A DNA stretch of 64,000 bases from Weissella kandleri (GTDB taxonomy: Bacteria > Bacillota > Bacilli > Lactobacillales > Lactobacillaceae): positions 26,581-90,580 of the forward strand of contig NZ_JQBP01000001.1 of the NCBI RefSeq assembly GCF_001438705.1, written 5' to 3'. Made by a program: the position numbers and the translations under genes. Shown piece by piece: positions 8,677 to 18,301 of this stretch (position 1 is the stretch's first letter; each line of letters opens with the position of its first letter). The notes under the pieces were generated by a model, which did not search any database, was not told the DNA's origin, and saw nothing but the letters and a program-made list of their open reading frames with translations.

Positions 8677-8688
8677 TAAAGCCGCTTA

Positions 8689-8739
8689 AACAGGCGCAAC
8701 GACCACTGGTAAACAGGCGGTACGTTGAACCTGTTTTTT
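8689..8739 (+). terminator. Terminator after uspA
   Basis: An interrupted stem (AACAGG 8689-8694 with CCTGTT 8730-8735, CAACG 8697-8701 with CGTTG 8723-8727) is followed by six Ts. Confidence 0.7.
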
Positions 8740-8856
8740 ACTTAATAAAATTAAAAGTTTTAATAAATTTTGTGCAAAAATATTCGAATTAGCATATTAT
8801 ATAGTTATATAGACTAAGACAGGCGAGAAGCGCTAGTTAAGTTACGGGGAAATAAT

Positions 8857-10089
8857 ATGGAATTACCATTAACAGCAACAGTATTAAATAAACGCAGTGG
8901 AATTACAATTGTTGGGTCGGTGGGGGATGCCAAAGCAAACGTCACCGTCCAATTGGCTGATCAGACACTCTTGACACCAGAAATTGATGAGAGCGGTTCT
9001 TTTATCGTTCAAGTCGATTGGCAACAAGCGCATGGAGATATTAAAATTGGGGCTAGTTTGCCCAATGATGCAACAACGCGCAACGAAACCACTTTACATA
9101 TTGAAGCACCACAACCCATTGTGACGGCGGTATTATCAACGCAAGGTATTATGCGTAAATTGACGGGATCTGTGAATCAGCCGGGTCTTTTTATTGAGGT
9201 GCATACGCCAGAAAACGCTCATCCAATTGAGGTTTTGGTTGATGATAATTTGGAATTTGAATTACAAATCCCAATCGCATTACGACCAGAGGATTTGCGG
9301 GTGACCGCTTTGAATCCGGTGACGGGTGAACAATTAGAAGTGCCAGTTGAAATTGGTGTGACTACCAAAACGATGACAATTCCGATCTTGACTGATGAGA
9401 TGATTAGTAGTTATGCTGAAGCAGCTGAAGAACGCCGAGCGGCTTCAGAAGCCCACGATCAAGCGTTGGTTGAAAAGGCCGCCGCTTCTGAATCTTTTGT
9501 TAATTCGATTGTGGAAGGCATTACACCGTCTTCGGCGGCTGTGTCATCATCGATTGTCGCGGAAAATAAACAAGCCGGTGAACAGCCAGCTGTCCCCGTT
9601 GATGAGGTGCCAGTAGCGCCAACAACCCCTGCAGCTAGTGATGAGGCCGCGGAGGTTGTGACATCGGATCAAGTACCGACTGAGCCAGCAAAGGTGATTG
9701 TAGAAGTGCTTCAACCACGGCAAACTAAAGAACAAGCATTAAGCGCTAAGGATTCAGAAATAGCTATTTCTGAATCTGAAGCAGTTTCATCTGCAGCAAC
9801 ACTTGAAAAGGATGACGATAGGGCAAAGGTCGAAGCAGTATCTGAGGCAGTGACAACAGAAATTAATCTACTTGATTTTGATGATGGGGATGAAAAAAGC
9901 GCAACCGAAACGGGGGTGGCTGAAGTCCTACATGATGGTGAGGTTAAGGTTAGTCGCAAGATTGAAGATCCACGCGCACAAAATAAACCTCAGACGAATT
10001 ATTCGCGGACGTCGCGTAATCAAGAAGCCAAACCAAAACAAAAAGGTGGCTTCTGGAATTTCTTGAAGCGTTTATTTGGTCGCGCATAA
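8857..10089 (+). CDS. Ig-like repeat protein with charged linker and C-terminal amphipathic tail, unknown
   Basis: 410 residues, not recognised. Residues 1-175 are beta-rich and carry two stretches with the bacterial Ig-like pattern (G-S-V-x...V-T-V-Q-L...E-I-D-E-S-G-S-F at about 20-50, then a second copy at about 100-140). Such domains are usually extracellular, yet there is no signal peptide, membrane helix or LPxTG motif. Residues 180-375 are an Ala/Glu/Ser/Val-rich, acidic, probably disordered linker with one helical region (about 186-215). The last 15 residues switch to basic-aromatic (G-F-W-N-F-L-K-R-L-F-G-R), able to form a membrane-binding amphipathic helix. SD GGGGAAA precedes the ATG. 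It is monocistronic and convergent with the next gene. Confidence 0.75.
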   Translation: MELPLTATVLNKRSGITIVGSVGDAKANVTVQLADQTLLTPEIDESGSFIVQVDWQQAHGDIKIGASLPNDATTRNETTLHIEAPQPIVTAVLSTQGIMRKLTGSVNQPGLFIEVHTPENAHPIEVLVDDNLEFELQIPIALRPEDLRVTALNPVTGEQLEVPVEIGVTTKTMTIPILTDEMISSYAEAAEERRAASEAHDQALVEKAAASESFVNSIVEGITPSSAAVSSSIVAENKQAGEQPAVPVDEVPVAPTTPAASDEAAEVVTSDQVPTEPAKVIVEVLQPRQTKEQALSAKDSEIAISESEAVSSAATLEKDDDRAKVEAVSEAVTTEINLLDFDDGDEKSATETGVAEVLHDGEVKVSRKIEDPRAQNKPQTNYSRTSRNQEAKPKQKGGFWNFLKRLFGRA

Positions 10090-10100
10090 TAAAGTAAATG

Positions 10101-10145
10101 AAAAAGCTCCTCAGCCTGGCTTAACACCAGGCTGAGGAGCTTTTT
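10101..10145. terminator. Strong bidirectional terminator between convergent genes
   Basis: A perfect 19-bp stem (10101-10119 with 10127-10145), 7-nt loop, with A and T runs at the two ends. It serves both the + gene ending at 10089 and the - gene ending at 10172. Confidence 0.95.
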
Positions 10146-10171
10146 AATATTTTATATTGGTGAAACTTAGC

Positions 10172-10918
10172 TTACTTTTTAGCCGTTGAATTATTAATCC
10201 AAGTATTAAAGTCATCATTATCGGCGTTTTGCCCACCAGTAATATGGCTTTGGTAAGCATTCTTTTGTGGCTGTGAAAGTGAATCCCAAATTGAACCATT
10301 CAGCGCATAACGTGAGGCTTGGGCTAGCAAGTGGTCCGCGGTGACGTCTTTAATGTTTTCTTGTTGGTGGTTAGCTAATTGATCACCAGTCCATAAGGTG
10401 GCCACTCCAAATTGAGAACCGTTTTTCAAGCTTAATTGCCGTGCCACGCGCACCGTTGAAATCTTATCAGTTTGGTTGGTAGTAGCGGCTAGGGCGACAG
10501 CCGTCGCTTTAGCGTACGAATTGAGATACGTCTGGGTATCGTCTTGTTTTTGATTATCTTGGAAAATCACGGTTGCGGTTTCATCTTTTATCAAAATGGT
10601 CTGTAATCTAATATCAATTTTATTAGTAGTTAACATTTGCTGTAGCTTATCACTGTAGTTAGTATTTTGAATCAACGTTTGGCTGGTTGAAGAAGCGACC
10701 GCGGTGGCGTTTGGGTCATTAATCGCTGAAGCAATGGCGGCCTTTTTTGATGAACTTGAGGCTGCTTTTTGCGAATTTGACCGTTGACTGGCTGCTTTGG
10801 ATGTCTGTTGAGCTTGATGTTGACGTTGTGCGGCGATGTGCTGACCAAAGAGCGCGATTGCGCCAATGACTACTAAAATGGCAATCAAGGTGATGCCTGT
10901 GCGTTTTGTATTTTTCAA
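10172..10918 (-). CDS. Anchored extracytoplasmic protein of unknown function
   Basis: 248 residues. A positively charged start and one hydrophobic helix (about 8-25) predict an N-terminal anchor. A Gln/Ser/Ala/Lys-rich spacer (about 30-65) follows, then an outward domain of about 170 residues with no motif I recognise. The start codon is TTG with a full SD GGAGG 9 nt upstream; no ATG lies close by. It resembles many Lactobacillaceae surface proteins that carry a Ser/Ala/Lys linker. A minus-strand TATAAT lies just upstream. Confidence 0.75.
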   Translation of the reverse strand: MKNTKRTGITLIAILVVIGAIALFGQHIAAQRQHQAQQTSKAASQRSNSQKAASSSSKKAAIASAINDPNATAVASSTSQTLIQNTNYSDKLQQMLTTNKIDIRLQTILIKDETATVIFQDNQKQDDTQTYLNSYAKATAVALAATTNQTDKISTVRVARQLSLKNGSQFGVATLWTGDQLANHQQENIKDVTADHLLAQASRYALNGSIWDSLSQPQKNAYQSHITGGQNADNDDFNTWINNSTAKK

Positions 10919-10954
10919 AAGATAAAACCTCCATAGTAATAACTAGTTATCTTT

Positions 10955-10960
10955 ATTATA
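10955..10960 (-). promoter_or_regulatory. -10 element for the gene at 10172-10918
   Basis: Perfect TATAAT on the minus strand, 36 bp upstream of the TTG start. The -35 hexamer is weak. Confidence 0.45.
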
Positions 10961-11131
10961 GCAAATTCATGGTGACATGAGATTGAGAACTGATTAAAAA
11001 TCGATAACGGACGTAACAATGAACGACTTCAATAAAAATATATTAATATAAATAGTGTTAAAGATAGCCGTTAAATATGGTTGTTGAAGGCATTGGTTTT
11101 TGGTTTTAAATAATTAATTAACTAATTAAAC

Positions 11132-11160
11132 TTGTAAAAAAGGTTAGATAAACGTAAAAT
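11132..11160 (+). promoter_or_regulatory. Promoter of the valS T-box leader
   Basis: TTGTAA (11132-11137), 17-bp spacer, TAAAAT (11155-11160). Apart from this promoter and the minus-strand promoter at 10955, the AT-rich stretch 10961-11131 holds nothing I recognise. Confidence 0.6.
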
Positions 11161-11166
11161 AATGAA

Positions 11167-11405
11167 AGGGCAAGGCCTTATTGAGTAAATTTAAAGTCAA
11201 GTTTAGAGAGTTTTCGGTTGGTGCAAGAAAATCATGACTTAAATTGAAAGTAAGTAAGGGGCCGAGTTGGTGAACTGTTTAGTAGCTAATTCCGTATTCT
11301 CTGCGTTAAGGAGATGAAGATAAGACTTGAGAAAGTCTTGAATTCAGGTGGTACCGCGAAAAATTCGCCCTGATAAATCATTAATTTGGTTTGTCAGGGC
11401 TTTTT
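11167..11405 (+). promoter_or_regulatory. T-box riboswitch controlling valS
   Basis: The leader carries the T-box core AGGTGGTACCGCG (11346-11358), which pairs with the acceptor end of uncharged tRNA. Upstream is a stem I region with a GGTTGGTG loop (about 11216-11223). GTA at 11294-11296, a valine codon on the 3' side of stem I just before TTCTCT, is the likely specifier. A terminator stem of 11 bp (11367-11377 with 11390-11400) followed by five Ts closes the leader. Uncharged tRNA-Val should favour readthrough into valS. Confidence 0.9.
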
Positions 11406-11431
11406 AGTTTCAAAATAAGGAGAATGAATAG

Positions 11432-14092
11432 ATGCGTGAAATTGACATGCCAGGTAAATATGACCCGCAGGCCGTAGAAGTAGGTCGTTACGATAAATGG
11501 TTGGAAGATAAGCGGTTTACGCCGACTGGGAATCGGAAGGCACGGCCGTATTCAATTGTGATTCCCCCGCCTAATGTTACTGGTAAATTACATTTAGGAC
11601 ATGCGTGGGACACGACCTTGCAAGATGTGTTGATTCGTCAAAAGCGGATGCAAGGTTATGATACCGTTTGGGTGCCGGGCATGGACCATGCTGGCATTGC
11701 GACCCAAGCAAAAGTGGAGCAGCGCTTGGCGGAACAAGGAGTTTCCCGTTATGATTTAGGACGAGATAACTTTGTGGAACAAGTCTGGGATTGGAAAAAT
11801 GAGTATGCCGCTACGATTAAGGCTCAATGGGGTAAGCTTGGCCTATCTTTGGATTATAGTCGGGAGCGTTTTACTTTAGATGCTGGATTATCGGATGCGG
11901 TTAAAAAGGTATTTGTGACACTCTATCAAAAAGATTTGATTTATCGTGGTGAATACATTATTAATTGGGATCTTAAAGCACGGACAGCCTTATCAGATAT
12001 TGAAGTTATTTATAAAGACATTGAAGGTGCATTTTATCATGTTAAATATCCCTTTACGGATGATACAACATTAAATGGTAAAAACTATATTGAAATTGCG
12101 ACCACCCGTCCAGAAACTATGTTTGGGGATGTGGCCGTCGCCGTTAACCCTAATGATGAACGGTATCAAGCAATTATTGGTAAGACGATAAAAGTACCAT
12201 TGGTTGAACGTGAAATTCCCGTGATTGCTGATGAATATGTGGAGATGGAATTTGGAACGGGGATGGTGAAGATTACGCCTGCCCATGATCCAAACGATTT
12301 TGAAGTAGGAAATCGGCATAATCTTGAGCGCATTAACACGATGAATGAAGATGGTTCAATGAATGAACGGGCTGGGAAATATGTCGGGATGGATCGCGAT
12401 GATGCCCGTAAAGCAATCGTAGCTGATTTAGAAGCTGCTGGTTGGATGTTAGAAGTTGAACCATATACCCATTCAGTTGGTCATTCCGAACGGACCGGAG
12501 TGCCGGTTGAAGCACGGTTATCAACCCAGTGGTTTGTGCGCATGAAGCCTTTGGCTGAGCAAGCTTTGGCCATGCAAAAATCAGATGATCGGGTTAACTT
12601 TTACCCCCCTCGTTTTGAAAACACCTTTACTAATTGGATGGAAAACATCCATGATTGGGTGATTTCACGTCAATTATGGTGGGGACACCAAATTCCCGCT
12701 TGGTACCATAAGGAAACGGGTGAAGTATACGTTGGTGAAGCAGCGCCAGCTGATATTGAAAACTGGACCCAAGAAACGGATGTCTTGGATACTTGGTTCT
12801 CATCAGCATTGTGGCCATTTTCAACGATGGGTTGGCCGGATACTGACGCTGAAGACTTCAAGCGTTATTTCCCCACTAATACTTTGGTCACGGGATACGA
12901 TATTATCTTTTTCTGGGTTGCACGGATGATGTTCCAATCAAAGGAGTTTACTGGACGGCGGCCGTTTAATAATGTGTTGATTCACGGTTTAATTCGAGAT
13001 GAGCAAGGTCGTAAAATGTCTAAGTCTTTGGGGAATGGAATTGACCCAATGGACGTGATTGATCAGTATGGAGCTGACGCATTACGATGGTTCTTAGCCA
13101 ATGGTTCAACACCGGGTCTTGATGTACGTTTCTCATATACTAAGATGGATGCTGCTTGGAACTTTATTAATAAAATCTGGAATGCAGCGCGTTATGTTAT
13201 TATGAATCTGGATGATAACACACCGGCAGAATTGCCAGCTCGTGATCAAATGACTTTGGCTGATCGTTGGATTCTGTCACGCTTAAATCAAACGGTTGAA
13301 AATGTGGTGAATAATTTCGATAAGTTTGAATTTGGTGAAGCTGGTCGGGCTTTGTATAACTTTATTTGGAATGATTTTGCTGATTGGTATATTGAAATGA
13401 CCAAGGAAACCTTGAACGGCGATGACGCAGCTGCGAAAAAGGCAGTGCAAGGGGTTTTGGCGTATACCTTAGATCAAACACTTCGTTTGTTGCACCCGAT
13501 CATGCCGTTTGTTACGGAAGAAATTTGGTTGGATATGCCAATGAATGAAGGTTCAATTACGAGCGCTGCTTATCCGGAGATACATGCTGAGTTACAAGAT
13601 ACGGTGGCGGAAAATGATTTCCAACGGTTAGTTGATTTGATTACAGCGGTTCGTAATATTCGAACGGAAGCCAACGCCCCAATGTCAACTGCGATTGAAG
13701 TTTTGATTAAGACTGATGATGCAGCCTTACAAACAATCGTGGAACAAAATCAAGATTATATTAATCGGTTTGTTAAGCCGAAAACGTTGCAAATTGGTTC
13801 AAATTTGCAAGCGCCAAAGTTGGCGATGACCAAGGTGATTACCGGAGCTGAAGTGATTGTCCCATTGGAGGAGTTAATTAACTTAGATGATGAGATTGCA
13901 CGTTTAACGAAAGAATTGAAGAAATATCAAGGTGAAGTTAAGCGGGGTGAAGGTAAGTTAGGTAATGAAAAGTTTGTTAATTCAGCCCCTGAGGCGGTGG
14001 TAGAAGCAGAACGTGAAAAGTTAGCTGATTGGCAAGCGAAAGCCGCAGTGACGCAACAGCGCTTGGCTGAATTGAAGACGGCCCAAGCTTAA
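11432..14092 (+). CDS. valS: Valyl-tRNA synthetase
   Basis: 886 residues, class I synthetase that charges tRNA-Val and edits Thr-tRNA-Val. HIGH motif HLGH at 54-57 after [14 protein letters not shown] exactly at 528-532, the inserted editing domain between them ([15 protein letters not shown]), and a C-terminal coiled coil (about 815-880). SD AAGGAG lies 9 nt before the ATG. Regulated by the T-box directly upstream. Confidence 0.98.
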   Translation: MREIDMPGKYDPQAVEVGRYDKWLEDKRFTPTGNRKARPYSIVIPPPNVTGKLHLGHAWDTTLQDVLIRQKRMQGYDTVWVPGMDHAGIATQAKVEQRLAEQGVSRYDLGRDNFVEQVWDWKNEYAATIKAQWGKLGLSLDYSRERFTLDAGLSDAVKKVFVTLYQKDLIYRGEYIINWDLKARTALSDIEVIYKDIEGAFYHVKYPFTDDTTLNGKNYIEIATTRPETMFGDVAVAVNPNDERYQAIIGKTIKVPLVEREIPVIADEYVEMEFGTGMVKITPAHDPNDFEVGNRHNLERINTMNEDGSMNERAGKYVGMDRDDARKAIVADLEAAGWMLEVEPYTHSVGHSERTGVPVEARLSTQWFVRMKPLAEQALAMQKSDDRVNFYPPRFENTFTNWMENIHDWVISRQLWWGHQIPAWYHKETGEVYVGEAAPADIENWTQETDVLDTWFSSALWPFSTMGWPDTDAEDFKRYFPTNTLVTGYDIIFFWVARMMFQSKEFTGRRPFNNVLIHGLIRDEQGRKMSKSLGNGIDPMDVIDQYGADALRWFLANGSTPGLDVRFSYTKMDAAWNFINKIWNAARYVIMNLDDNTPAELPARDQMTLADRWILSRLNQTVENVVNNFDKFEFGEAGRALYNFIWNDFADWYIEMTKETLNGDDAAAKKAVQGVLAYTLDQTLRLLHPIMPFVTEEIWLDMPMNEGSITSAAYPEIHAELQDTVAENDFQRLVDLITAVRNIRTEANAPMSTAIEVLIKTDDAALQTIVEQNQDYINRFVKPKTLQIGSNLQAPKLAMTKVITGAEVIVPLEELINLDDEIARLTKELKKYQGEVKRGEGKLGNEKFVNSAPEAVVEAEREKLADWQAKAAVTQQRLAELKTAQA

Positions 14093-14174
14093 TAGCAAAC
14101 AATCAAAATTTGATGTTTTCATAGTAGGTGTTGATTAATGATTGAGCACATTATTCTGGAATCATCATAGATGG

Positions 14175-14206
14175 GGTTGGCGCAGAAAATGCACCAACCT
14201 TTTCTT
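14175..14206 (+). terminator. Probable terminator between valS and folC
   Basis: GGTTGG (14175-14180) pairs with CCAACC (14194-14199), extended by GCA/TGC across a mismatch, followed by a T-rich tail. Confidence 0.65.
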
Positions 14207-14240
14207 GTAGTAACGGTAATCCTTAGAAGGGAGAGGTTAA

Positions 14241-15548
14241 ATGATTCAAGATTATCAAGCGGCATTGGCTTTAATTCATGGGCGGCCACGTTTTGGGAAG
14301 GCGGAAACGATGACACGGATGCAAGCATTACTGACCTTACTTGGTAATCCACAAGATCAGTTGCAATACGTGCATATTACTGGAACCAATGGCAAGGGTT
14401 CTGTGTCTCGCATGACAGAACAAATTTTAAGTGCGCATGGGCTTCAGGTAGGGTTATATACTTCGCCTTTTATCATGCGCTTTAATGAGCGGATTCAAAT
14501 TAATCATACCAATATTTCTGATGATGATTTGGTCCGGTGGGTTCAGAAATTAGAACCACTGTTAGCACAACTTGATGCGCAAGTGACCGGTGGGCCAACG
14601 GAATTTGAAACAATCACGGCTTTAATGTTTGCATATTTTGCGGAACAAAAGGTGGACGTTGTCGTCTTAGAAGTCGGGATTGGGGGGGTGTTAGATTCTA
14701 CTAACATTATCCAGTCTAAGCTCGTTTCAGTGGTTACCACCGTAGCTTTTGATCACCAAAAATTATTGGGGAATACCTTAACTGCGATTGCAACTCAAAA
14801 GGCCGGTATTATTAAAGGGCCGACACATCCAACAGTGGTGGGGCGTTTGCCGGATGAAGCTTTACAGGTCATTGACCGTAAAACAAAGCGTTTAAAGATT
14901 TTAGACCGTGATTTTTGGTTAGAGCAGGTACAACAGGAAGCAAATGGTAATTTTATATTTGATTTTGTAAATCAGCACGGCGTAAAATTAACTAATTTAA
15001 ATTTGAACTTAAGGGGTAATTATCAGTTGGAAAATAGTGCTGTGGCTATTATGACAGCTCAATTAGCGTTGCAAGCTTTAAATATAGATTTAAAACCGGC
15101 TGCTGTTCAAGTTGCTTTGCAAAATGTGACCTGGCCGGGACGCTTTGAATATTTGCAACAACAGCCTTCCGTGGTGATTGATGGGGCGCATAATTTAGCA
15201 GGCGTGAAGGGGCTGTTGGACAGCTTACAGCAATTGCCAGCTCGGCATATTGAAATTATTATGGGCGTTTTGACCGATAAAGATTACCCCGCGATGTTAA
15301 TGCAATTAAAAACGGATCCACGGGTGCATTTGACCGTGGTGGATTTTGATGCACCAAATCAAAGGCAGGTGGTGCAGCCAAATAATTTGGAGACGTTAGT
15401 CGATGCGACGGCTGCGGATTTTGAACAAGCCTATGCAGCCCTTCAGCCGTTACCATCTGATACAGCGGTAGTTTTTACTGGTTCTTTGTATTTTATTTCA
15501 GCGGTACGGCAAGCGTTTGTCGCAAAGAAATTCAGCAAAATTAGGTAA
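14241..15548 (+). CDS. folC: Folylpolyglutamate synthase / dihydrofolate synthase
   Basis: 435 residues, Mur-ligase family enzyme that adds glutamates to folates in the cytosol. P-loop GTNGKGS at 48-54, the family D-H-x-x-x-L-G-x-T-x-x-x-I-A stretch (FDHQKLLGNTLTAIA), and the C-terminal ligase motif V-I-D-G-A-H-N. SD GGGAGAGG precedes the ATG. folD lies 4 kb downstream, so this region holds two one-carbon genes, but they are not in one operon. Confidence 0.95.
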   Translation: MIQDYQAALALIHGRPRFGKAETMTRMQALLTLLGNPQDQLQYVHITGTNGKGSVSRMTEQILSAHGLQVGLYTSPFIMRFNERIQINHTNISDDDLVRWVQKLEPLLAQLDAQVTGGPTEFETITALMFAYFAEQKVDVVVLEVGIGGVLDSTNIIQSKLVSVVTTVAFDHQKLLGNTLTAIATQKAGIIKGPTHPTVVGRLPDEALQVIDRKTKRLKILDRDFWLEQVQQEANGNFIFDFVNQHGVKLTNLNLNLRGNYQLENSAVAIMTAQLALQALNIDLKPAAVQVALQNVTWPGRFEYLQQQPSVVIDGAHNLAGVKGLLDSLQQLPARHIEIIMGVLTDKDYPAMLMQLKTDPRVHLTVVDFDAPNQRQVVQPNNLETLVDATAADFEQAYAALQPLPSDTAVVFTGSLYFISAVRQAFVAKKFSKIR

Positions 15549-15616
15549 ATGATGTTATGATGAAGTGATGTAACAAATGAGTTGTCGCAAATACCATTTG
15601 AGGAGAAAAAATTAAT

Positions 15617-16993
15617 ATGGCAAAAATTAACGCGCCGGTTTATAAAAACCAAGAGATTGAAGGGGAAGTTGTTGACATTACCTACCAAGGAATGGGTGTG
15701 GTAAAAGTTGATGAATATCCCATTTTCGTAGTGGACGCAATTCCCGGCGAAGAAGTTTTAGTGGGTGTCACCAAGGTCCAAAAGAATTATGCTTTTGGCC
15801 GGGTTATTAAGCGATTAAAGGAATCGGATTTACGGAATCATGAAGTGAATCAAGCTGCTTTGACAACTGGGATTGCCCCTTTGGCTAATTTAGTTTACCC
15901 CGCGCAATTAGAGTTTAAGCAAAAACAAGTCCAAGAGTTGTTTAAAAAGATGCACTTGGATGCTGAAATTTTACCAACCATTGGGATGGAACAACACACG
16001 GGATATCGTAACAAGGCGCAAGTCCCTGTACGTGAGATTCATGGTGAGATTAATACTGGTTTTTATCGGCGAAATTCACATAATTTAGTACCAATTGAAG
16101 ACTACTATATTCAAGATCCAGCCATTGACCACGCGATTGTGGTCGTGCGTGACTTATTGCGTAAATATCAATTGGATGCTTATGATGAGCAAACGCATCG
16201 TGGTGATATTAAGACGATTATGGTCCGGCGGGGTTATTACAGTCATGAAATGATGATCGTGATTGTCACGCGTCGGAAAAAGTTGCCGGTGGCAGAAGCA
16301 TTAGTGGCTGGAATTCGGGCTGTTTTGCCAGAAGTAACTTCAATCATTCAAAATGTTAACTCTGAAGCAACAAATGTTATGATGGGTGATACGAATAAGA
16401 CGCTTTGGGGGGCCGATTATATTACCGACACTTTGTTAGGCAAGACATTTGAAATTGGGCCTTTGTCGTTCTATCAAGTGAATCCTCAATCAACAGAGCT
16501 TTTGTATCAGTTAGCAATTGATAAGGCTGACTTGCGCGGGGATGAGACGGTCATTGATGCTTATTCTGGAATTGGAACCATTTCACTAACTGTGGCCAAT
16601 CAAGTTAAGCAAGTGATGGGGGTGGAAATTGTCCCTGGAGCGGTGGCAGATGCTAAGCGGAATGCCAAAATTAATGGGGTCGAAAATGTGACCTTTGAAT
16701 TAGGTAAAGCTGAAGAGAAGATGCAAGAATGGCAAATGGCTGAACTTCAACCGGATGTGATTTTTGTGGATCCGCCACGTAAGGGCTTGGCACCTGAGTT
16801 AATTGATGCAGCGGTGGCAATGAAGCCAGATAAAATTGTCTACATTTCATGTAATCCAGCGACCTTAGCGCGTGATGCAGAATTGTTGGCCACGCAAGGT
16901 TACGCTATAAAAGGACCAGTCCAACCAATTGATCAGTTCCCACAAACGACACATGTTGAGTGTGTGGTTGTCTTTGAGCCAAAAGAAGCTTAA
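15617..16993 (+). CDS. rlmCD: 23S rRNA (uracil-C5)-methyltransferase, RlmCD type
   Basis: 458 residues. An N-terminal TRAM domain (about 1-60) binds RNA. The SAM site reads D-A-Y-S-G-I-G-T-I-S-L, the proline-rich motif is V-D-P-P-R-K-G-L, and the catalytic cysteine is in I-S-C-N-P-A-T-L-A-R-D. This is the TrmA/RumA m5U methyltransferase family; Gram-positive members with TRAM usually modify U747 and U1939 of 23S rRNA. The Fe-S cysteine cluster of E. coli RlmD is not seen. SD GAGGAG is 9 nt upstream. A clean terminator follows. Confidence 0.9.
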   Translation: MAKINAPVYKNQEIEGEVVDITYQGMGVVKVDEYPIFVVDAIPGEEVLVGVTKVQKNYAFGRVIKRLKESDLRNHEVNQAALTTGIAPLANLVYPAQLEFKQKQVQELFKKMHLDAEILPTIGMEQHTGYRNKAQVPVREIHGEINTGFYRRNSHNLVPIEDYYIQDPAIDHAIVVVRDLLRKYQLDAYDEQTHRGDIKTIMVRRGYYSHEMMIVIVTRRKKLPVAEALVAGIRAVLPEVTSIIQNVNSEATNVMMGDTNKTLWGADYITDTLLGKTFEIGPLSFYQVNPQSTELLYQLAIDKADLRGDETVIDAYSGIGTISLTVANQVKQVMGVEIVPGAVADAKRNAKINGVENVTFELGKAEEKMQEWQMAELQPDVIFVDPPRKGLAPELIDAAVAMKPDKIVYISCNPATLARDAELLATQGYAIKGPVQPIDQFPQTTHVECVVVFEPKEA

Positions 16994-17013
16994 TTAAATT
17001 TGGACGGGAAAGT

Positions 17014-17048
17014 CGACTACTTATATCTAATAAGTAGTCGGTTTTTTT
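17014..17048 (+). terminator. Terminator after rlmCD
   Basis: A perfect 10-bp stem (17014-17023 with 17031-17040) with a 7-nt loop and seven Ts. The following 17049-17230 stretch shows no gene. Confidence 0.9.
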
Positions 17049-17233
17049 ATTGTTTTCATAAGCAATGGCGATGGGAAATCCAACGGGTTAGTTAAAGATA
17101 TTAGCGGATACCAGTTATTCTTTAGCATCAAGGTCTGAAGTCTGATCCGTTTTTTGGTTTTTAACATGCCGTCGTCGTACTGATGAAGGGGCGTTAATGT
17201 TCAAAATGAGCCTAACTAAATCGGGGAGGAAAA

Positions 17234-17242
17234 TGTTATAAT
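17234..17242 (+). promoter_or_regulatory. Extended -10 promoter for the oxidoreductase-helicase pair
   Basis: TGTTATAAT is an exact TGnTATAAT element, 36 bp before the ATG at 17279. Confidence 0.6.
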
Positions 17243-17278
17243 AATGGAATAAGCACTTAAAATTAGGAGGATGATGAC

Positions 17279-18283
17279 ATGACTTTAAAATTGGGAACGA
17301 TTGGGACAAATTGGATTACAAAAATGTTTGTAGAAGCTGCCCAGATGACGCAAGAATATGAATTAAGCGCAGTTTATTCGCGAACGGTTGAAAAAGGACA
17401 AGCCTTTGCGGACGAACTAGCTAGTTCAGCTACAGTTTTCACTGATTTAGATGAATTTTTAAATAGCGGGATTCAAGTTGTTTACATTGCTTCACCAAAT
17501 AAATTGCACTTTAAACAAGCGCAGGCTGCGATTAAAGCGGATGTCAATGTGATTGTTGAGAAGTCAGCCTTTGATAATCCTCAGCAATATGAAGTAATTT
17601 ATTCATTACTGCAAATGCATCCAAGTGTCCGTCTTTTTGAAGGAGCACGGCATCTTTATCAACCTAACTTTATGGTGATTGAGGACCAAATTAAGCAGAT
17701 GGAGCACATTTCAGGAGCTACTTTGGTATTTGAAAAATATTCATCACGTTTTGATGATTATTTAGCGGGTAAGCAGCCCAATGTTTTGACCCGGGAGTTT
17801 TCAGCAGGCGCTTTAGCTGATTTGGGAGTTTATCCGCTGTATGCAGCCATTAAGCTCTTTGGATTACCTAATAATCAGTATTATTTTGCCACAAAGTTGA
17901 CGAATGGCGCTGATGGTCGTGGGACGGCTATTTTACGTTATGATAATTTTGATGTCACTTTGCTCTTTGGAAAGGGTGCTAATTCTTACGAACATTCAGA
18001 AATCTTAGGACGGCGTGATACCATTGTGATTGATAATATTGCTGAACTTGGAAAAGTGACTTATTTAGATGGTCAAGGCCAAGAACGCGTTATTAGCACA
18101 CCGGCACCAACTAATCCAATGGTACAAGAGGCCCAAAAGTTTGCGGATATTATAAATCATCCAGCTGAATCACGCCCTGAATACGAAGCAATGTTGTTGC
18201 TAAGTCAACAAGTAAACTTAGTATTAACGAAATTACGGCAATCAGCGGGAATTACCTTCCCGTCTGATCCGCACACAAATTAA
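17279..18283 (+). CDS. Gfo/Idh/MocA-family NAD(P)-dependent oxidoreductase
   Basis: 334 residues. An N-terminal Rossmann fold starts with L-G-T-I-G-T-N-W-I, a variant of G-x-G-x-x-G, and the family E-K-P motif appears as E-K-S (V-E-K-S-A-F). The C-terminal half is the alpha/beta substrate domain with A-G-A-L-A-D-L-G-V-Y-P. Family members oxidise sugars, inositols or dihydrodiols; the substrate here cannot be told. SD AGGAGG precedes the ATG. The helicase starts 19 nt after its stop with no terminator, so they share a transcript. Confidence 0.85.
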   Translation: MTLKLGTIGTNWITKMFVEAAQMTQEYELSAVYSRTVEKGQAFADELASSATVFTDLDEFLNSGIQVVYIASPNKLHFKQAQAAIKADVNVIVEKSAFDNPQQYEVIYSLLQMHPSVRLFEGARHLYQPNFMVIEDQIKQMEHISGATLVFEKYSSRFDDYLAGKQPNVLTREFSAGALADLGVYPLYAAIKLFGLPNNQYYFATKLTNGADGRGTAILRYDNFDVTLLFGKGANSYEHSEILGRRDTIVIDNIAELGKVTYLDGQGQERVISTPAPTNPMVQEAQKFADIINHPAESRPEYEAMLLLSQQVNLVLTKLRQSAGITFPSDPHTN

Positions 18284-18301
18284 GAGGAACTTGAAAAAAT
18301 A

